DNA of 64,000 bases from Pseudacidovorax sp. (GTDB taxonomy: Bacteria; Pseudomonadota; Gammaproteobacteria; Burkholderiales; Burkholderiaceae_C): positions 1-64,000 of the forward strand of contig NZ_JAGOPN010000022.1 of the NCBI RefSeq assembly GCF_017991995.1, in the 5' to 3' direction. Shown here piece after piece: positions 52,787 to 62,236 of the stretch. The stretch's first letter is position 1, and every line of letters begins with the position of its first letter. A model generated the notes under the pieces. That model searched no databases and was not told the DNA's origin. It worked only from the letters and a program-made list of their open reading frames with translations. A program made the translations under genes and the position numbers.

Positions 52787-54673
52787 ATGAACCGCTATCC
52801 GGTCTGGAAGTACGCGATCATGGTGATCGTGCTGCTGGTGGGGCTGATCTACACCCTGCCCAATCTCTTCGGCGAAGCGCCGGCCGTGCAGGTCTCGCCC
52901 GCCAAGTCCACCGTCAAGGTGGATGCCTCGACGCAGCAGCGCGTGGAAGCGGCGCTCAAGGCCGCCAACCTCACGCCCGACATGCTGACGCTGGATGCCA
53001 ACTCCATCCGCGCCCGCTTCGGCACCACCGACGACCAGCTCAAGGCCCGCGACGTGCTGCAGCATGCCCTGGTGCCCGATGCCAATGACGCACCCTACGT
53101 GGTGGCGCTGAACCTGGTGTCGCGCTCGCCGACCTGGCTGTCGGCACTGCATGCCTTCCCGATGTACCTGGGCCTGGACCTGCGCGGCGGCGTGCACTTC
53201 ATGCTGCAGGTGGACATGCAGGGCGCCCTGGACAAGCGCGCCGAGACCTTCGCCAGCGACCTGCGCACCGCCCTGCGCGACAAGAGCATCCGCGGCGCAG
53301 CCGTCACGCGCAACGGCCAGGCCATCGAGGTGCGCCTGCGCGACGCCGCCGCCCAGCAGGCCACGCAGAACATCATCCAGGACCAGTTCACCGACCTGGC
53401 GGCCACCGCCAGCCAGGACGGCAGCGACTACAAGCTGGCCGTGACCATCAAGCCCGAGGCGGCCCGACGCCTGGAAGACAGCGCCCTCAAGCAGAACATC
53501 ACCACGCTGCACAACCGGATCAACGAACTGGGCGTGGCCGAGCCGGTGATCCAGCAGCAGGGCCTGGACCGCATCATCGTGCAACTGCCCGGCGTGCAGG
53601 ACACGGCCAAGGCCAAGGAAATCCTGGGCCGCACCGCCACGCTGGAACTCCGCCTGGTGGACGAAAGCGCCGAAGGCCGCGCCGCCGAACTGGGCACCGG
53701 CCCCGTGCCCTTCGGCTCGGAGCGCTTCATGGACCGCGAAGGCCGTCCGGTGATCGTCAAGAAGCAGGTCGTCATCAGCGGCGAGAACCTGACCGACGCG
53801 CAGCCCGGCTTCGATTCGCAGACGCAGCAGCCCAAGGTCGACCTGACCGTGGACGCCAAGGGCGGCCGCATCATGCGCGACGTCAGCCGCGACAACTACC
53901 GCAAGCGCCTGGCCATCCTGCTGTTCGAGAAGGGCAAGGGCGAGGTGCTGACGGCGCCGTCGATCAACGGCGAGCTGGGCACGCGCTTCCAGATCTCCGG
54001 CTCGATGAACGTGGTCGAGGCCAACGACCTGGCCCTGCTGCTGCGCGCCGGCTCGCTGGCCGCGCCGATGGAGATCATCGAAGAGCGCACCATCGGCCCG
54101 AGCCTGGGTGCCGACAACATCGCCATGGGCTTCAAGAGCGTGGCCTACGGCTTCCTGGCGATCATGGTGTTCATGTGCGTGTACTACGCGCTGTTCGGCG
54201 TCTTCTCGTCGATCGCGCTGGGCGTGAACCTGCTGCTGCTGGTGGCCATCCTGTCGATGCTGCAGGCCACGCTCACGTTGCCGGGCATCGCGGCCATGGC
54301 GCTGGCCATCGGTGTGGCCATCGACTCCAACGTGCTGATCAACGAGCGAGTGCGCGAAGAGCTGCGCAACGGCGCCTCGCCGCAGGCCGCGATCCACGCC
54401 GGCTACGACCGTGCCTGGGGCACCATCCTCGACTCCAACGTGACCACCCTGATCGCGGGCCTGGCGCTGCTGGCCTTCGGCTCGGGCCCGGTGCGCGGCT
54501 TCGCGGTGGTGCACTGCATCGGCATCGTCACCTCGATGTTCTCGGCCGTGTTCTTCTCGCGCGGGCTGGTCAACCTCTGGTACGGCCGCAAGAAGAAGCT
54601 CAAGACCGTGTCCATCGGCACCGTCTGGCGTCCGGGCCAGGCCGACGACACGGCCCTGGCCAAGGCCAAGTAA
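52787..54673 (+). CDS. secD: Protein translocase subunit SecD
   Basis: A 628-residue inner-membrane component of SecDF, which uses the proton gradient to pull secreted proteins through SecYEG. The N-terminal helix (W-K-Y-A-I-M-V-I-V-L-L-V-G) leads into a large periplasmic P1 domain (about residues 30-440), with Y-L-G-L-D-L-R-G-G-V-H near 124-134. Six C-terminal helices follow, with A-M-A-L-A-I-G-V-A-I-D-S-N-V and the A-G-Y-D-R-A-W-G segment. The ATG at 52787 is at the first helix. secF follows 24 bases after the stop. Confidence 0.96.
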   Translation: MNRYPVWKYAIMVIVLLVGLIYTLPNLFGEAPAVQVSPAKSTVKVDASTQQRVEAALKAANLTPDMLTLDANSIRARFGTTDDQLKARDVLQHALVPDANDAPYVVALNLVSRSPTWLSALHAFPMYLGLDLRGGVHFMLQVDMQGALDKRAETFASDLRTALRDKSIRGAAVTRNGQAIEVRLRDAAAQQATQNIIQDQFTDLAATASQDGSDYKLAVTIKPEAARRLEDSALKQNITTLHNRINELGVAEPVIQQQGLDRIIVQLPGVQDTAKAKEILGRTATLELRLVDESAEGRAAELGTGPVPFGSERFMDREGRPVIVKKQVVISGENLTDAQPGFDSQTQQPKVDLTVDAKGGRIMRDVSRDNYRKRLAILLFEKGKGEVLTAPSINGELGTRFQISGSMNVVEANDLALLLRAGSLAAPMEIIEERTIGPSLGADNIAMGFKSVAYGFLAIMVFMCVYYALFGVFSSIALGVNLLLLVAILSMLQATLTLPGIAAMALAIGVAIDSNVLINERVREELRNGASPQAAIHAGYDRAWGTILDSNVTTLIAGLALLAFGSGPVRGFAVVHCIGIVTSMFSAVFFSRGLVNLWYGRKKKLKTVSIGTVWRPGQADDTALAKAK

Positions 54674-54697
54674 ACCGCGGCACGGAGCACAACGACC

Positions 54698-55654
54698 ATG
54701 GAATTCTTCCGCATCCACCGCACCATCCCGTTCATGCGCTATGCGAAGGTGCTGAACGCGATCTCGATCATCACCTTCGTCGCGGCCGTCTTCTTCCTGT
54801 TCCATCGCGGGCTGCACCTGTCGGTGGAGTTCACCGGCGGCACGGTGATGGAAGTGAACTACCCGCAGGCGGCCGAGCTCGACAAGGTGCGCAGCGCCGT
54901 CAGTGGCCTGGGCTATCAGGACGTGCAGGTGCAGAACTTCGGCAGCTCGCGCGACGTGATGATCCGCCTGCCGGCCCAGAAGGGCGTGAGCTCGCAGGAG
55001 CAGAGCAACCGCGTGATGACCGCCCTCAAGACGGTCGACCCGTCGGTGCAGCTGCGCCGCAACGAGTTCGTCGGCCCGCAGGTGGGCGACGAGCTCACCA
55101 CCAACGGCCTGAAGGCGCTGGGCATGGTGGTGGTGGGCATCATGATCTACCTGGCCTTCCGCTTCGAATGGAAGTTCGCGCTGTCCACCGTGCTGGCCAA
55201 CCTGCACGACGTGGTGATCATCCTGGGCTTCTTCGCCTTCTTCCAGTGGGAGTTCTCGCTGGCGGTGCTGGCGGCGGTGCTGGCGGTGCTGGGCTACTCG
55301 GTGAACGAGTCGGTGGTGATCTTCGACCGGATCCGCGAGAACTTCCGGCGCTATCGCAAGATGGACACGGTCGAGATCATCGACAGCGCCATCACGGGCA
55401 CCATCAGCCGCACGATCATCACCCACGGCTCCACTCAGCTGGTGGTGCTGTCGATGTTCTTCTTCGGCGGCCCGACGCTGCACTACTTCGCGCTGGCGCT
55501 GACCATTGGCATCTGCTTCGGCATCTATTCCTCCTGCTTCGTGGCGGCGTCCATCGCCATGTGGCTGGGGGTGAAGCGCGAGGACCTGATCAAGGGCGGC
55601 CCGGCCAAGCGCGACGAGGATCCGAACGATCCCAACGCCGGCGCCACGGTGTAA
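54698..55654 (+). CDS. secF: Protein translocase subunit SecF
   Basis: A 318-residue partner of SecD. Six helices with the family signatures S-V-E-F-T-G-G-T (near residues 44-51), Q-V-G-D-E-L near 125, the conserved V-N-E-S-V-V-I-F-D-R-I-R-E-N near 200-213, and S-R-T-I-I-T-H near 242. It is co-transcribed with secD. A charged C-terminal tail (D-E-D-P-N-D-P-N) ends the protein. A clear terminator follows. Confidence 0.96.
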   Translation: MEFFRIHRTIPFMRYAKVLNAISIITFVAAVFFLFHRGLHLSVEFTGGTVMEVNYPQAAELDKVRSAVSGLGYQDVQVQNFGSSRDVMIRLPAQKGVSSQEQSNRVMTALKTVDPSVQLRRNEFVGPQVGDELTTNGLKALGMVVVGIMIYLAFRFEWKFALSTVLANLHDVVIILGFFAFFQWEFSLAVLAAVLAVLGYSVNESVVIFDRIRENFRRYRKMDTVEIIDSAITGTISRTIITHGSTQLVVLSMFFFGGPTLHYFALALTIGICFGIYSSCFVAASIAMWLGVKREDLIKGGPAKRDEDPNDPNAGATV

Positions 55655-55676
55655 GCGCGCACCGGCCCCCACGTCC

Positions 55677-55706
55677 AACCCGGCCCCGGCCGGGTTTCTT
55701 CTTTTC
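55677..55706 (+). terminator. Terminator of the secDF operon
   Basis: AACCCGGC and GCCGGGTT form an 8-bp stem around CCCC, followed by TTCTTCTTTT. It begins 22 bases after the secF stop. Confidence 0.8.
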
Positions 55707-55943
55707 TGGACAGGGCATGCCGCATGCGGCGCCGCGCGTATCTGTGCAGCCTGTCGCCTTGTCGACGCTTTTCTGACCCGCGCTTCGGGACTTGGGCGGA
55801 CCCCGCATACGGTGCAGTGGCGGCCTCCGTTACATTCGAACCAGTTGGAATTAACAACAATTCACTATCTTTCGTTCCGCCTGTCTTGCCCCCTGCGTGA
55901 ACGCCCTGCCCGCTGCCGGCGCTGATGCGCCCTCCCTGTCGCC
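55707..55943 (+). promoter_or_regulatory. Upstream region of the DUF1631 gene
   Basis: No gene is visible. An A/T-richer patch (about 55830-55875) contains TTGGAA followed 15 bases later by TATCTT, a possible promoter with short spacing. The rest is GC-rich. Confidence 0.4.
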
Positions 55944-58382
55944 ATGAGCCCTTCGCTCCCCCGCGAATCTGCCCTGCTGCTCGCGCGCGAGTCGCGCGAG
56001 CGCTTCGTGCACGCCATGGAGGCGGCGGTGCTGCGCACCACCCAGGCCGTGCGCGACCGGCTGCTGGCCTTGGCCGGCGAGGTGGGCACGGCCCGCAAGA
56101 TGCAGGAGAACCGCGATCACCTGCTCGCCTGGGAGGCCGACCACGCGCGCTGGCTGGAGGCGGTGCGCCAGCGCTGGTCGCAGGCCCTGTCTCAGGCTCC
56201 GGCCGCGGGCACCTCGACCAGCGGATCGCTGCGGCTGGAGCTGGTGGGCGACGAGGTCGTGGAGAACAGCATCCTGGTCTCGCGACTGGCGATGGCGCTC
56301 CAGGACCGCTCACCTTTCGAACTGAATGAACTGAAGCTGCGCATCCAGCATCTGGAGGGCAGCAGCGGGGCCGACTGGGCGAGCGGCGACGTGCTGCGGC
56401 CGGAGACACTGGCCTCCATCCTGGTCGAGGAATGGACATCGACCGGACTGCCGCGCGCCCTGTGGTCGCAGGTGCAGGACGTCCTCGCGGGCCACCTCGG
56501 CGATGCCGCCAGCAAGGGCTACGAGGCCCTGAATGCCTTCCTGATCGCGCGCGGGGTGATGCCGGAGATCGAACTGCGCAGCCTGGTGCGACGGGGCGCG
56601 GACAGCGCCGCCAGTCCCCTGGGCCCGGCGAGCGGGAGCGCACCGGCCGGCCGCCAGGGGGCCGCGGGCCCCTGGGATCGCACCCGGGCCATGCCCGACG
56701 CTGCCCCCTTCGCCGCGAGCCCCGGCGCCATGGCTTCCGCGCGACAGCAGGCCAGCGCCGTGCTCGGGCGGCTGCGGCGCATCATCGGCGGCGTGGTGGC
56801 TGGCGGGGGCGAGGGCGGCCCGGCCTCCCTCGGGGGTGGAGGCGCGAGCGGCATCACCACCGCCCCCGGCGGGCACAGCGGCCGCGGGGGCGCTCCCGGC
56901 CCGGCCTACGCCTACGCCTACGGCGCGGGCCCCACGGGCCACACGGCCGGCCCGATGCCCATGGGCGTCGAGCGGCGCAGTTGGGCCACCAACACCGGCG
57001 CCCAGGCCTTCACCGCTGCCATCGCCGACGTGGAAGCCGCCTATCCCTTCAACGTGGGCGTGTACGTGGACGTGGCCGAGCCCGGCCTTATGCAGCGTGC
57101 CGCCAGCGACCTTCGGCGCCAGAGCGGCGAGCTCAAGCGGCGTGCGCCCACATCGGCCGACAAGGCGACGGTGGAAGTGGTCGCGCTGATGTTCCAGTCC
57201 ATCCTGGCCGAAGAGCGCATTCCCTTCTCCGTGCGCGTGTGGTTCGCCCGGCTGCAGATGCCCGTGCTGCGGGTGGCGGTGGCCGATGCGGAGTTCTTCG
57301 CCTCCCTGCAGCATCCGGCGCGCATGCTGATCGACCGCATGGGCTCGGTCGTGATGGGCTTCGACGCCGCCGCCATCTCCGGCAGCGCGCTGGAGAGCGA
57401 AATCCGCCGCGTGGTGCAGGTGATCGAGCAGTACCCGGAAACCGGCCAGCGCGTGTTCAAGCTGGTCTACGACGAGTTCGTGGCCTTCCTCTCCAAGTAC
57501 CTGACCCAGAACGACGCCACCCAGAAGGTGATGAGCGTCGCGCAGCAGGTGGAGCAGAAGGAGACGCTGGCCATCCAGTACACCATCGAGCTTCGCAAGA
57601 TGCTCAACGACATGCCGGTGCGCGAGGAGATCCGCGAGTTCCTGTTCAAGGTGTGGGCGGAAGTGCTGGCCATCGGCGCGCTCAAGTACGGCGCACAGGA
57701 CGAGCAGACGGCGCAGTTGCGCCGGGTGGCCTCGGAGCTGGTCTGGGCGGCCAGCGCCAAGCCGAGCCGCAGCGAGCGCGCCCGCATGATCCAGGCCCTG
57801 CCCTCGCTGCTGCAGCGCCTGCGCCAGGGCATGGACCTGATGGGCCTGACCGGGCAGCCGCAGGAGGACCACATCCGCACGCTGGGCCGCACGCTCTCGG
57901 ACGCCTTCACGGCCAAGACCGAGAGCATTCCCGCCGCGCAGATCGAGAACCTGGCAGGCCGGCTGGCCAATCTGGAGGCGGTGATCGCGGACCAGAGCGC
58001 CGAGCCGCTGGCCCTGGACTCGACCCACCTGGAGCTGTTGCTGGGCATCGACGTGTCGTCGATGGAAGTGCTGGCCAACAACGGCGCCGAGGCGCCGCCG
58101 GAGGCGCTGGAATGGGCCAACGCGCTGCAGGTGGGCGCCTGGTTCCTCCTCGACCACAACGGACGGCCCAGCCAGGTGCAGTTCGTGTGGCGCAGCAAGC
58201 ACCGCCAGCTGCACCTGTTCGGCTCGCCCGATGGCCGGCAGTTCCTGATCCAGGCCCAGCGCCTCGCCGCCTACCTGCACGGCGGCCTGCTCGTGCCGGC
58301 GGAAGAGGAGACGCTGACCGTCCGCGCCACCCGCGAGGCCCTGGCCAAGATCGACGCCAATCCGGAACGGCTGCTGAGCTAG
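55944..58382 (+). CDS. DUF1631-family protein
   Basis: An 812-residue protein of the DUF1631 family, seen in beta- and gammaproteobacteria, function unknown. N-terminal helices (about residues 1-230) contain family patterns such as D-E-V-V-E-N-S-I-L-V-S-R-L and L-I-A-R-G-V-M-P. A Gly/Pro/Ala-rich disordered linker spans about 230-345. A long helical C-terminal part carries A-R-M-L-I-D-R-M-G near 455, a V-A-Q-Q-V-E-Q-K-E coiled-coil-like stretch, and a terminal beta-rich region like a PilZ-type fold (N-G-R-P-S-Q-V-Q-F-V-W-R-S-K-H-R). No catalytic motif is evident; a cyclic-di-GMP-linked role is only speculation from that fold impression. Confidence 0.75.
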   Translation: MSPSLPRESALLLARESRERFVHAMEAAVLRTTQAVRDRLLALAGEVGTARKMQENRDHLLAWEADHARWLEAVRQRWSQALSQAPAAGTSTSGSLRLELVGDEVVENSILVSRLAMALQDRSPFELNELKLRIQHLEGSSGADWASGDVLRPETLASILVEEWTSTGLPRALWSQVQDVLAGHLGDAASKGYEALNAFLIARGVMPEIELRSLVRRGADSAASPLGPASGSAPAGRQGAAGPWDRTRAMPDAAPFAASPGAMASARQQASAVLGRLRRIIGGVVAGGGEGGPASLGGGGASGITTAPGGHSGRGGAPGPAYAYAYGAGPTGHTAGPMPMGVERRSWATNTGAQAFTAAIADVEAAYPFNVGVYVDVAEPGLMQRAASDLRRQSGELKRRAPTSADKATVEVVALMFQSILAEERIPFSVRVWFARLQMPVLRVAVADAEFFASLQHPARMLIDRMGSVVMGFDAAAISGSALESEIRRVVQVIEQYPETGQRVFKLVYDEFVAFLSKYLTQNDATQKVMSVAQQVEQKETLAIQYTIELRKMLNDMPVREEIREFLFKVWAEVLAIGALKYGAQDEQTAQLRRVASELVWAASAKPSRSERARMIQALPSLLQRLRQGMDLMGLTGQPQEDHIRTLGRTLSDAFTAKTESIPAAQIENLAGRLANLEAVIADQSAEPLALDSTHLELLLGIDVSSMEVLANNGAEAPPEALEWANALQVGAWFLLDHNGRPSQVQFVWRSKHRQLHLFGSPDGRQFLIQAQRLAAYLHGGLLVPAEEETLTVRATREALAKIDANPERLLS

Positions 58383-58388
58383 GAAAAG

Positions 58389-58511
58389 GGGCGCCCCCCA
58401 TGCCGCTTCGCGGCTCCCCCCTCTCTTGCGCCTTCGGCTTGGAGGGGGGCGCACCCGGCGGCCTGGCGGAGCCAGTTCCGCGGGTGCTCTGGCATGGCCT
58501 GCTCCGCGGCC
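58389..58511 (+). repeat. Dispersed intergenic repeat, copy 2
   Basis: The DUF1631-dprA spacer holds a second copy of the element at 43497-43603. Both have CGCTTCGCG-type sequence, a C-run/G-run palindromic part, and a nearly identical tail (58459-58511 here) ending TGGCCTGCTCCGCGGCC. Copy 2 has a longer palindromic part (CCTTCGGCTTGGAGGGGGGC). Non-coding; the bases from here to 58654 show no gene. Confidence 0.7.
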
Positions 58512-58654
58512 GCTCGAGCCCTCCCAGCTTGAGCGATAGGCGAAACCAGAATCCAGAATCGCGGCCCTTCCAACGCGGCATGCGCCGTGTTTGCCCGACA
58601 GGCGCAGAAGAAGCGCCGACGAAACGCCCCCAGCCAGCTGCCAACCGGGCGTGC

Positions 58655-59836
58655 TCAGCCCACTTCGATGCGCTGGAACAGGCCGCCGGGCAGTCGGCCG
58701 ACGCGGCCGTCCAGTTCCAGCTCCAGAAGCCGGGCCTGCAGGACCGGCGTGGCCAGGCCGGTGCGGGCGCAGAGCGCGTCCAGGGTGGCCGGCGCATGGC
58801 CGAGGTGCTTCAGCAGTCCGTCGCCGTCCTCCGGCCCGGGCGTGGCCGCTTCGTCCACCTCGCTCGCGCCTTCGCGCTCGAAGAGCGAGGCAGTGCCTGG
58901 GACGGATGCCGCGGCGGGCCGGCGCAGTTCCTCCAGCACGTCTGCCGCGGTTTCCACCAGCTTGGCGCCCTGGCGGATCAAGGCATGGCAGCCCCGCGAC
59001 TGCGGCGAGTGGATGGAGCCGGGAATGGCGAACACCTCCTTGCCCTGCTCGACCGCGCAGCGCGCCGTGATCAGCGAGCCGGAGGCCAATGCCGCCTCCA
59101 CCACGAGCGTGCCCTGCGACAGCCCGGAGATCAGCCGGTTGCGGCGAGGGAAGTTGGCCGTGAGCGGTGGCGTGCCCAGCGGCTGTTCGCTCAGGATCAC
59201 GCCCCGGGCCGCGATGCGGTGGGCGAGCGACCGGTGGCGCGCCGGGTAGACGCGGTCCAACCCCGTGCCCACCACCGCGATGGTGCTCAGCCGGCCATCC
59301 GCCGCCGTGGCGGCTTCCAGCGCGCCCTCGTGCGCCGACCCGTCCACGCCCAGCGCGAGACCCGAAACGATGGGCAAGCCGGCCTCGGCCAGCGCGCGGG
59401 CGAAGAGGCGTGCATCGACGGCGCCCTGCGGTGTGGGATTGCGGCTGCCCACGATGGCCAGGCCGTCGCCGGGCAGGGGCGCATCCACCAGCCCGGCCGG
59501 GCCGAGCAGGTAGAGGATCAGCGGCGGATCGGCGATCTCCAGCAGCCCCGGCGGATAGGCGGCATCGCCCAGGGCGACGATGCGGTGCACGGCGCCCTCG
59601 GGGCCGGTCGCATCCAACCATTCGCGCGTGCGGTGGAGCATGGCCGCGAAGCCCTCCTGCTCGTCGAGCAGCGCCCGGGCCTGGGCCGGGCTGCACAGCG
59701 CCTCCAGGGCGGCGGCCGGTTGCGCGAACACCGCGTCCGGCCATCCGAAGGCCGTGAGCAGCCTTCTTGCGGTACCGGCCCCTACACCGGGGGCCAGGGC
59801 CAGCCGCAGCCAGCCCCGCAGATCCTCCCTCTCCAC
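58655..59836 (-). CDS. dprA: DNA-processing protein DprA
   Basis: A 393-residue protein that loads RecA on incoming single-stranded DNA during natural transformation. The Rossmann-like core (about residues 90-310) has I-V-G-S-R-N-P-T-P near 128, S-G-L-A-L-G-V-D-G-S-A-H near 158 and F-P-R-R-N-R-L-I-S-G near 228. The C-terminal winged-helix DML1-like domain (about 335-390) is present. GTG 59836 was used because it lies 17 bases from the upstream gene and no ATG exists before the first helix. It is cotranscribed with the LysM gene. Confidence 0.93.
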   Translation of the reverse strand: MEREDLRGWLRLALAPGVGAGTARRLLTAFGWPDAVFAQPAAALEALCSPAQARALLDEQEGFAAMLHRTREWLDATGPEGAVHRIVALGDAAYPPGLLEIADPPLILYLLGPAGLVDAPLPGDGLAIVGSRNPTPQGAVDARLFARALAEAGLPIVSGLALGVDGSAHEGALEAATAADGRLSTIAVVGTGLDRVYPARHRSLAHRIAARGVILSEQPLGTPPLTANFPRRNRLISGLSQGTLVVEAALASGSLITARCAVEQGKEVFAIPGSIHSPQSRGCHALIRQGAKLVETAADVLEELRRPAAASVPGTASLFEREGASEVDEAATPGPEDGDGLLKHLGHAPATLDALCARTGLATPVLQARLLELELDGRVGRLPGGLFQRIEVG

Positions 59837-59852
59837 CCCGCGCCCTTGTTGT

Positions 59853-61034
59853 TCAGGGATTGGTGAGGCGGTCGCCCGCGCGGGGCGTGTCGGTGATCTC
59901 GAGCACCAGGGCGTACGAGACGCGCTCGAAGGGACGGAACACCATCAGCAGGCCGATGCGTTCGTCGGGCAGCTTGAGCGTCTCCTTGTCGCCGCCGGTG
60001 CGGTCGACGATGGTCTGGCCGTTCTTGAGGATGGCCAGCACGTTGCCGCTCTCGATGCCGTCGCGCAGCCCCTTGTTGATGGCCACGACCTGATTCTGGC
60101 CGGCGTACTGCACGCCATTGCCGTAGATCGAGATGATGCGGCCGCCTTCCACCGGCTGGGCCGGCGCGCGGGGCACGTAGCTGATCAGCTGCTCGGGCGG
60201 CTCGGGCAACAGGCGGTCGCCGGCACGCATCTCCTCGCGGGCGGCGATCACGTCGACCGAGGCCGGCACCGCGACGCCCGGCGCCGAGTCGGTGGCCGGC
60301 GTCTGCGACTCGCCGCGCACGAGGCGCACGCGGCCCACGTATTGCGCCTCGTAGCCGAGGATCTCGCCCGTGCCCGGATCCTTGAGCGGCGTGGCATTGC
60401 GGAAGACGCGGTACTGCGGCAGCGGCCCTGCCGGCTCGACCAGCGGCGCCCCGGGTTGGCCGCGGACATAGGCGCGGTCGCCGCGCGACAGCAGCACCCG
60501 CTCGTCGTTGCCGGCCACGATCCGCGGGGCGGCGGCCAGCGTGCCCTCCTCGACCACCAGCGGCTCGGTCAGGAAGGCGTCGATGCGGCTGGGATCGAGG
60601 GTGGGCAGTGCGAGGTTGGCCGCCGAGTCGTAGCGCGTGCGCGGCGACAGCTTGACCGTGTCGCCGCTGCCGCCCAGGCCGCGACGCAGACTCAAGCGGG
60701 CGCGGCCCCCGGTCTTGTCGAGGTAGAGCACCTGGCCGGGATAGATGCGGTGCGGGTTGGCGATCTCGCCGAGGTTCATGCCCCACAGCTCGGGCCATCG
60801 CCAGGGCTTGAGCAGGTACATCTTAGAGATGGCCCAGAGCGTGTCGCCACGCTTGACGGTGTATTCGTCGGGCGCGTTGGGCGCCAGTTCGGACAGGGGC
60901 ACGCCCTGCTGGGCCGTCTGCTGCGCGACGGCCCGCTGAGCCGGCGTCACCGGGTAGTTCTGCGCGTGGGCGGCGAAATGACCGAGCAGGGCCGCGGCGG
61001 CAAGGGGGATGGCAGGCAGTCGAAGGTGGTACAT
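59853..61034 (-). CDS. LysM-domain secreted protein
   Basis: A 393-residue exported protein with a signal peptide (M-Y-H-L-R-L-P-A-I-P-L-A-A-A-A-L-L-G, cleavage near A-H-A-Q). A LysM peptidoglycan-binding domain at about residues 53-108 shows Y-T-V-K-R-G-D-T-L-W-A-I-S and P-H-R-I-Y-P-G-Q. The rest is a beta-rich region with repeated G-D/R-V patterns, characteristic of the LysM protein that accompanies dprA and def in Burkholderiales. It probably binds the cell wall. It diverges from def across 161 bases that contain their promoters. Confidence 0.88.
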   Translation of the reverse strand: MYHLRLPAIPLAAAALLGHFAAHAQNYPVTPAQRAVAQQTAQQGVPLSELAPNAPDEYTVKRGDTLWAISKMYLLKPWRWPELWGMNLGEIANPHRIYPGQVLYLDKTGGRARLSLRRGLGGSGDTVKLSPRTRYDSAANLALPTLDPSRIDAFLTEPLVVEEGTLAAAPRIVAGNDERVLLSRGDRAYVRGQPGAPLVEPAGPLPQYRVFRNATPLKDPGTGEILGYEAQYVGRVRLVRGESQTPATDSAPGVAVPASVDVIAAREEMRAGDRLLPEPPEQLISYVPRAPAQPVEGGRIISIYGNGVQYAGQNQVVAINKGLRDGIESGNVLAILKNGQTIVDRTGGDKETLKLPDERIGLLMVFRPFERVSYALVLEITDTPRAGDRLTNP

Positions 61035-61195
61035 GGTCGGCGCGCCATCCTGCCACGGCGCGGGCGGGAGTAGCGAATACTCACAATTTGCAACGATTTT
61101 GCGCGCAAGCCCTGCCGGCAGCAACGTCATCCGGGCGCAGCGGCGTCGGGCGGGGGTCGAAATGGCGAAAATAGCCACAACTTTCCGTAAGAGAC

Positions 61196-61726
61196 ATGGC
61201 CCTGCGAACCATCCTGAGCTATCCCGACCCGCGCCTGCACACCGTGGCCAAGCCCGTGCAGGCCGTCGACGCGCGCATCCGCACCCTGGTGGCCGACATG
61301 CTCGAGACCATGTACGAAGCAAGCGGCATCGGCCTGGCCGCCACGCAGATCGACGTGCACGAGCGCCTGGTGGTGATCGACGTGTCCGAGGAGCGCAACG
61401 AGCCGCTGGTGCTGATCAATCCCGAGATCGTCTGGGCCAGCGACGAGAAGGTCATGAACGAAGAGGGCTGTCTGTCGGTGCCGGGCATCTACGACGGCGT
61501 GGAGCGTTCCACCGCCGTGCGCGTGCAAGCGCTCGACGCCGACGGCAACCCGCAGACCATCGAGGCGGAGGGTCTGCTGGCGATCTGCATCCAGCACGAG
61601 CTCGACCATCTGCTGGGCAAGGTGTTCGTCGAATACCTGTCGCCGCTCAAGCGAAACCGCATCAAGACCAAGCTGCTGAAGGCGCAGCGCGACGTGCAAC
61701 GCGAGGGCGGGCGGCGCAGCGCATGA
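61196..61726 (+). CDS. def: Peptide deformylase
   Basis: A 176-residue metal-dependent deformylase that removes the formyl group from nascent N-formylmethionine. The three motifs are canonical: G-I-G-L-A-A-T-Q near residues 44-51, E-E-G-C-L-S-V-P near 89-96 with the metal Cys, and Q-H-E-L-D-H near 133-138 with metal His residues and the catalytic Glu. It is coupled to the following lipoprotein gene by ATGA; fmt, its functional partner, is one gene further. Confidence 0.97.
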   Translation: MALRTILSYPDPRLHTVAKPVQAVDARIRTLVADMLETMYEASGIGLAATQIDVHERLVVIDVSEERNEPLVLINPEIVWASDEKVMNEEGCLSVPGIYDGVERSTAVRVQALDADGNPQTIEAEGLLAICIQHELDHLLGKVFVEYLSPLKRNRIKTKLLKAQRDVQREGGRRSA

Positions 61727-62220
61727 GCACCGGCCGTCGCCTCGCCCTCGGGTGCGCACTGGCCGCCGCCGCCTGGCTGGTGGGCTGCGCCAGCGAACCG
61801 CAATGGGTGCCGCCGGGCGCCCCGCGCGCCGAGGTGCTGCAGCGGCTCGGTGCGCCCACGGCCACCTATCCGCTGCCCGCGGGCGAACGCCTGCAGTACT
61901 CCCGCCAACCCGCCGGATTCGAGGTCAACAACGTCGACCTGGACGCCAGTGGCCGCGTCGTCGCCGTGACACAGGAACTGGACGAGGGCCGTTTCGGCCA
62001 GATCCTCGTCGACCAGTGGCGGGTGGCCGACGTGCTGCGCGCCTTCGGCCGGCCGGAGGAGATCTCGCGCGTATGGTCGTTCCAGGGCGACGTATGGCAG
62101 TGGCGCTACCGCCAGCTGAGCACACCGCGCCTGCTCTACATCTACATCGACCCCCAGGGCGTGGTGCGCCGCTACCACACGGGCGACGACCTGCGCTTCG
62201 TGCCGCCCAACCGTCCTTGA
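61723..62220 (+). CDS. BamE/SmpA-like lipoprotein
   Basis: A 165-residue lipoprotein with a signal ending in the lipobox V-G-C (Cys near residue 22). The fold follows the BamE/SmpA pattern: a first half with [13 protein letters not shown] and a repeated second half (F-G-R-P-E-E-I near 110), i.e. two BLIP-like motifs. It may aid outer-membrane protein assembly or cell-wall stability. ATG overlaps the def stop; fmt begins 17 bases after the stop. Its position inside a def-fmt operon is notable. Confidence 0.82.
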   Translation: MSTGRRLALGCALAAAAWLVGCASEPQWVPPGAPRAEVLQRLGAPTATYPLPAGERLQYSRQPAGFEVNNVDLDASGRVVAVTQELDEGRFGQILVDQWRVADVLRAFGRPEEISRVWSFQGDVWQWRYRQLSTPRLLYIYIDPQGVVRRYHTGDDLRFVPPNRP

Positions 62221-62236
62221 AAGCATTTCCCCACCG

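Noticed and set aside
58512-58654. A small protein gene between the repeat and dprA
   Set aside because: Open frames here lack a ribosome-binding site and have repeat-derived, low-complexity composition.
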